From Pisolithus tinctorius (Eukaryota; Basidiomycota; Agaricomycetes; Boletales; Pisolithaceae): a stretch of DNA of 64,000 nt. The stretch is from NCBI GenBank assembly GCA_024663395.1, contig JANFAH010000034.1:248001-312000 (forward strand), read 5' to 3'. Under the pieces are notes generated by a model. The model saw nothing but the letters and a program-made list of their open reading frames with translations. It searched no databases and was not told where the DNA came from. The translations under genes and the position numbers were made by a program. How positions within the stretch are numbered: position 1 is the first letter of the stretch; each line of letters begins with the position of its first letter. Below, piece by piece: positions 58,861-64,000 of the stretch.

Positions 58861-59780
58861 TGGAGAGATGCTGGAGGGTCCCTCCAAATGCTGGTGGCAG
58901 TGGCTGATAGCAGTGGAGCAAGGATGGGTGCAAAGCAGGATTTGGATGGGAGCCCAGACCACTTGGCAGGTGAAAGGGCGATGGATGGAATGATGTGGGG
59001 TAGGAGGAAGCAGTGACAGCAAACAGGTATGAAGGAATGCATCTGGAACTTAAATGTCTGGCAATATTATCTAATGGGGGACACAGTTGTAGGGTCTGAT
59101 TCTGATGATGAATCCAATCTCTGTCAAATACCACCAACATTGCCATCAAACAGAAATGATGGCACCGGCACAAGCATGGTAGATGAAGACACCACAGAGG
59201 CAGTAGCATTGCTGGATTCCCAGCAGCAGATTGCTGGATGCCAAGGGGCTGAGGGTGACACCTGCCAGCCAATTGGTAAGCCAGCAGAATCACAACAGCT
59301 GAATATTGTTAACATCAATGGCTGACATGTTTCAGCCATTGGCAAGGAACCACCACATGCCTGGCAGCAGGTTGTGTGCAGCAACACAAGCCCTGTGCAA
59401 CCTATGCCAGAAGGCTACCACACTGATTCACCTGATTCTCTCCACCTGGCAGATCCTTGGCAGTGCCAACAACTATCAAGAGAGCCCATAAACAGGAAGA
59501 TTCAAAGCACAAGTTGCCCATTCCATCAATGAGTCAGTACTTGTGCCATGGTCACTGAACTGTTGATTCAATTCATCTCTCAATTCTAGTACCCATGCAC
59601 TGGACTGGCATAGACAATGTGAGGGGTATGCAGCAATCAAAACAGGTGCAGAAGGCACCAAAGTGGCCCAATGATGATGTTCCTACTCCTAGTCCCTCCA
59701 AGAAACATAGGTGATGTTAGCATTTGTATTTTACATGGCCATGGAATGTGATACTACATTTTGACAACCAATAGCTACAA
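58861..59780. other. Probable 3' region of the preceding relic
   Basis: The plus ORF 59,029-59,325 (acidic, SDSDDESNL) and a short following ORF could be decayed 3' exons of the plus-strand relic. No motif confirms this. Confidence 0.35.
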
Positions 59781-60308
59781 TTACAATAAATCCTCATCCA
59801 GTTCCAATTCATCCTCACCATCCCAATCACTGGTCATCAAATCTTGTATATATTGCTGAGTCCTTGCCAGCTGTGCTCTCCTTGCAAGCAACAGGTGAAA
59901 CTGGATGCTTGATTCCACCAATATATTGCTGTAGTGGTTGTAGGCCACAATGATTGGCCCATTGGTGGTGGTGTTAAGGTGGGGTGGGTGCTCATCAGCC
60001 AGTCCCATGAGAAGAACCACAAGCTGCCATGCTTTTTCCACTGCCAGATGATTGATATATATACAAGGGATATCAGAAAACAACTTACATGTTGTAATTG
60101 GCCCTTCATCATGAATTCCTTGTATACCCAAGTCACTGGTGAAACGTTGCAGTGCTGAAAAGCGAACTAATACACTAATACACTTAATACTGGCAGCAAC
60201 AAGGGATGACATGGCACTCACCAGTGGTGGCATCAGTGGCTGTAGGCTGTGGAGATGGTTGCCATGATGTAGCCAGGATGGGCTGTGGCTTGGAGGCTGC
60301 TGCACCAT
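59781..60308 (-). CDS. Unrecognised 175-aa ORF
   Basis: The longest uninterrupted minus ORF in this part has HHG/HLH-rich start, an aliphatic middle and an acidic end (DWDGEDELELDEDLL). The acidic tail resembles ends of TE-associated fungal proteins. No domain, signal peptide or homologue is recognised; a spliced 3' exon is possible. Confidence 0.3.
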   Translation of the reverse strand: MVQQPPSHSPSWLHHGNHLHSLQPLMPPLVSAMSSLVAASIKCISVLVRFSALQRFTSDLGIQGIHDEGPITTCKLFSDIPCIYINHLAVEKAWQLVVLLMGLADEHPPHLNTTTNGPIIVAYNHYSNILVESSIQFHLLLARRAQLARTQQYIQDLMTSDWDGEDELELDEDLL

Positions 60309-60759
60309 CTAACTGCTCATCCATACATGCATGCTCCAGGGGAGATGGCACAGTCTGTGGAATTCATGCAGATGCTGGCAATGATCTAGGTGGGGGTGAG
60401 ACTGCTGGGGAAGATGTTGGTGAATCCCAGCTGGGCACAATGGTGGCCAAGGATGGCATGGAATGACTTGCTCGCTGCAACTCCCATTATTGATCAGCAG
60501 CATGGATGACAATGGCGATCCTAGCTGATGGCCCCAAGCTGTGGCATTTGTGGCCACTCTGAATGGTAAAAATTCGGGTTCATCTATGGCCATATCTGGC
60601 AATACCCAAGGTTTCTTATGCAGGGAGATGACTGGCAAAGGTTATTGACAGTTGTATGTTATAATGACTACTTACATCAAGTGTCCAGACTGCCCAGCCT
60701 CCACCTTACTGACTTTTGCTCCATGATATTCAGTGATCTGTAGAATGTTGATAAGTTGA
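60309..60759. other. Gap without recognisable gene
   Basis: A minus ORF of 109 aa (60,309-60,638) precedes the previous ORF and could be its upstream exon. Nothing firm. Confidence 0.3.
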
Positions 60760-62054
60760 TTGAAATATTGTTCAATTGTGTCACAATGTTGGATTTGGCT
60801 ATTTGGGCTTGTTTGTCTACTGGCCAGTGTTGATGCTGGCACAATGATTCATGAAAATATAAAATGCAGCTGTGCTGCTGATGCAATTGTCAACTATCAC
60901 TTGACTGCATTGCTCTTGCACCAGTACCCCACTTCCACAAAAATGTCCCAACAGGCTGAAACATCCCAGACTGCCACTGCCACTCCCTCCATTGCTCTCC
61001 CATGTGAAATAGTCACTAATGCTGCAGACATCATCATGGTGGAGCTTTTGACACTCCATGACCACAGGAACAAGCAATACTGGAAAAGAGCTATGCACAT
61101 CATTTGGGAACAGTTGGTTCATGGCATGCTGATCTATTTTTCCTCTGATATTTACAACATTCCAGACCCATGTGCACCCTTTGGTTGAGGAACTGCCCTT
61201 GAAATTCACCATCCCCACCTACATCATTGCCACTGAAATGGTTATGAGAGATCCAGTGGTGCTTAAAGCAGTGAAGGAGTGGCCAGACTTTGACAAGATC
61301 AGAGACACAACAGATGCCAATGTCACAGACCATCCATGGTACCAGATTTGATGGCCTGTCAATAAGGGTAAAGGGCATGCAGTTCCATTAGAACCACTTC
61401 AGATAAGTGACACTGCTGCTGCCACTGCTGACACTTTGGAAGAACCTCATGGCCAATCAACCAGTTGCACTGCTCCTACTGGCACTCAGCCCAGAAGCTG
61501 AAGGCTGCAGTGTCACCCCCATGGAGTGTATGGCAGAGGAGATCACAACATTGCGGCAGCAGCATATGGAGATGGCACAAGATCTCCTAGATACCTGCCA
61601 CAAGCTTGCCAATACCCAGTGGGCCCTTGCAGATACCCAGACCAAGTTGCAGATGCTTTGTGATCTTGTCGAGGCCTTACACCAGTGCCTGTACCCATTG
61701 CCACACTCCTCACCCAATGCACCTGGACCCTCCTGCCCCTCCCCCATTGGCTTTGCAATTACAAGTCATCAAGCAGTTGTTCCCACTGATGGTGCAAGGA
61801 TACTTGACCTTGCACCCACTACAATGGTCCAGGAGGTTGCAATTGATACCAGCATCCTCCAGAACCTCCTGGGTGACATGCTTTTAGCCCCTTCTACTTT
61901 CCTGCTGCCCACCCACCATTTTCCATACTCATCCACCCCTGGAGTAGGAGAAGCCTGGCCCCCTATCTATGTCTCTTTGGGGGCAGTTGCTGACCATGCC
62001 AGTGGGGATGATGCCAATGATCAGGATGCTGCTAATTGGATGGATGTAGATTAA
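60760..62054 (+). pseudogene. Unrecognised plus-strand ORFs, possibly one spliced gene relic
   Basis: ORF 60,760-61,188 (142 aa; useful part from MSQQAETSQ) and ORF 61,407-62,054 (215 aa; QDLLDTCHKLANTQWALADTQ, then Pro-rich, ending DAANWMDVD) lie in order on one strand. The second has a short coiled-coil-like stretch and an acidic end typical of small fungal TE-associated proteins. I do not recognise them. Confidence 0.35.
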
Positions 62055-62407
62055 CATGTCCATAGAATGTACTATTACCATTTCATTGTTGCTATTCCTG
62101 AGAATGATCATCCCTGCCCACTTTTGCTTTACATGGTGCAGATATGGTCTCTCTGGTGTGTGCCATCCCATTTGAGTCTGGCCAGGTGACTGGCCTTGCA
62201 ATTTATAAATCCACTGGTACAGCTAAGCTAGTGCACACCCACAGCACCCTCAAATCATGCATGGTACTTGCCACATATGTCCTGCACAATTGCAAGGGTT
62301 TAACCCTCTGACCCAGGTTGAGGCTGTGCAATCATGGCCTATGCTGCTTAATGCTGATGCTGCCAGCAAATAGCACTCGACATTGCCCATTCCTGTCTAT
62401 GCCACTC
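62055..62407. other. Gap, nothing recognised
   Basis: CpG-poor sequence with no ORF or repeat of note. Confidence 0.4.
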
Positions 62408-62710
62408 GATGCCAGTGACACCTGACCTCTGCCACTACCTTTCCCATGTGTGCCACCTGATGCCATCGACACCCACCCCCTGCCAGCACCTCACATCCAT
62501 GCTGCCAGCCCATTCCAGCCTACACAGCTGCTCATTTCTGTCTATGCCACTTGATGCTGTCAACTTCTGCCCCCTGCCAGTACCTCATATCCATACTGCT
62601 ACCCCATTCCTGCATATGCTGCCTGATGCTGTCAACACCTGCCCCCTGCCAGTACCTCATATCCATGCCACCACCCCATTCCTGTCTATGCTGCATGATC
62701 CCACCATGTA
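62408..62710 (+). repeat. 72-bp tandem repeat, two good and two degenerate units
   Basis: gatgctgtcaacttctgccc at 62,552 and gatgctgtcaacacctgccc at 62,624 start 72-bp units that also share 'ctgccagtacctcatatcca'. Diverged units begin at about 62,408 and 62,460. The plus frame repeats CPLPVPHIH every 24 residues. Confidence 0.85.
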
Positions 62711-64000
62711 CTGGTCACTCCCATTGGCTGCCACTTGGTGCCACTGGCTTCTGCTCTGCACTAGTGATTACTGCTCCCTGCCTGCTACTGCTGTGTCATG
62801 CTGGTGAGTTCTGCTGGCAATGCATGTTGCACTCTCCTCACTACCCCACCCTGCCTCTATATGCAAAACTATGCTGACACATACTAGTGTATGTGGCCAT
62901 ATGCTTTTGCATCTTCACTGGCTTACCACTTACCACACTGTCAGATGCAAGAAAATGCCACTTTTGCCTCAGTCATGCTCAGATGGTCCTTGCCACTGGT
63001 ACTTGCCACTCCAGTAATCCACCTGGTATTTGGTGCAATGGCATATCATGTTTCCACCATGTGCTGGGAGTTGCTGCTGGGTGCCACTGTATGCCCTGGA
63101 CATACTGTGTTGTCATGTTGGGCTGCCCTATGTACACAATGCAGATCTAGTCTGGGCTATGCTATATATGTCCCTATGACATGATGATATTCTATTTGAA
63201 GCCTCTCCATGTAACACCTATCTTAAGAGGAGGTTAAAATTAAGACTCTGTAAAGAAGGTCTCAGGCTTCTGTGGTAAGAAGACTGAGGTGCACGAGGAA
63301 AAACTAATTGCCTAAGTGCGAAGAATTATTATGTAAGCTTGTATGCTGTAAGCAAATAAACATAGGGGACACATGTTCCAACAACCTAAAAATATAATTG
63401 TAGCCAATTCTGGTGTCATGCATGACAATACAACTGTAGCCAATCCTGAATGACACATGACAACATAATCACAGCTGATCCCTATGTTATGGTGACAACT
63501 CATAGGTTGGCTCAGCCTCTGCTGGCCCATGTCACATGACCAATTGTCAACCTCCACTGGCTGTGTCACACAGCCTAACTAGGTACATGGGCTCCATGCT
63601 GTGTGCACTCCAGTAATTCCATAAGTTCCTGTATACCAGTTGTCAGTGAGTCATGCACAGGTGAACTTGGAAAAAACTTCATAGGCTGTTTGCTGCTTGT
63701 CCAAACCAGATCCCTGGTCACTTCATGGCTCGTAGTAGTCTCCCATGCTTGTTTTCACTTGCTCCGACTGAAACCTTTTGTGTAGTAGACTTGTGGCTGT
63801 GTACATTACCTGTTGCATGGGCCATGGATTGTCCAAGTGTCACTGTTGATCATCACATCACATTTTCTGAACAATTTTTGGCAGGAATTCTTTGTTGAAG
63901 CTGTGTAAATAGAGATCTCCAACTTCATCAGCCTCAAGCTGTCTCAAGACCTGTAGATATGTTGCCAAGTTGAGGAAATGTAGCCTGTAAATTGTTAGCT
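62711..64000. other. Terminal gap, possible LTR-like fragment
   Basis: Overlapping short ORFs only. Around 63,212 a TGTAACACC start is followed by AG-rich sequence, and 63,400-63,485 holds about three diverged 35-45-bp repeats (attgtagccaattc / actgtagccaatcc / cacagctgatcc). This may be part of an LTR cut by the window edge; there is no second copy to confirm it. Confidence 0.3.

Noticed and set aside
1..64000. CRISPR arrays, operons, ribosome-binding sites or bacterial replication origins
   Set aside because: Spliceosomal introns and fungal transposons make this eukaryotic DNA; the tandem repeats have no unique spacers.

Overview
This window looks like a transposon nest from an agaricomycete (mushroom-forming basidiomycete) genome. 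I base that on short introns (about 35-75 bp, GT...AG), KDZ (Kyakuja-Dileera-Zisupton) transposases with cysteine-cluster N-termini, a TET/JBP-like dioxygenase, fungal Ty1/copia and Helitron proteins, and several gene families of unknown function that I recognise as abundant in Agaricomycetes. The species cannot be named from the sequence; an ectomycorrhizal Boletales relative is only a guess. I see no ordinary host gene, rRNA, tRNA or CRISPR.

Layout. (1) 1-20,700: a giant inverted-repeat element. Its arms are exact mirror images in register (position n pairs with 20,701-n for at least 1.3 kb). Each arm carries seven 44-bp subterminal repeats and a 21-bp minisatellite. Inside are a decayed CxC1-type KDZ transposase gene (14.4-18.3 kb, +), a conserved gene of unknown function just upstream (12.3-13.9 kb, +), a multi-exon gene on the other strand (7.4-5.1 kb), a 229-bp tandem array, a 1.85-kb repeat that looks like a solo LTR, and a TIR-bearing MITE. 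(2) 20.7-27.5 kb: a WD40 pseudogene (-) and a coiled-coil gene relic (+) that is split by a 1,566-bp palindromic (foldback) mariner-type element with TA target duplications. (3) 27.5-34.8 kb: mostly CpG-poor decayed sequence with one MITE-like inverted repeat and several degenerate tandem repeats. (4) 34.8-57 kb, minus strand: remains of a second KDZ transposase (CxC2 type) followed by a TET/JBP-like 2-oxoglutarate dioxygenase pseudogene. The dioxygenase is split by a complete Ty1/copia element (37,203-42,709, TTAAC target duplications). The KDZ gene is split by an 11-kb block containing a Helitron, exactly where its DDE core should be. That block was itself hit by a second copy of the 1.85-kb LTR-like repeat. 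(5) 57-64 kb: another decayed TE-associated gene (+), unrecognised ORFs and a 72-bp tandem repeat.

Decay signature. The copia polyprotein (1,490 codons) and the Helitron Rep-helicase (about 1,990 codons) are each one continuous frame with no frameshift, broken only by premature stops. All but one are TGA, readable as CGA to TGA. The copia LTRs differ almost only by transitions at CG/TG/CA sites. Together with strong CpG depletion of the older layers, this points to cytosine methylation and deamination (or a RIP-like process) acting on the nest. CpG content therefore works as a relative clock: KDZ and gene relics oldest, Helitron, copia and solo LTRs younger.
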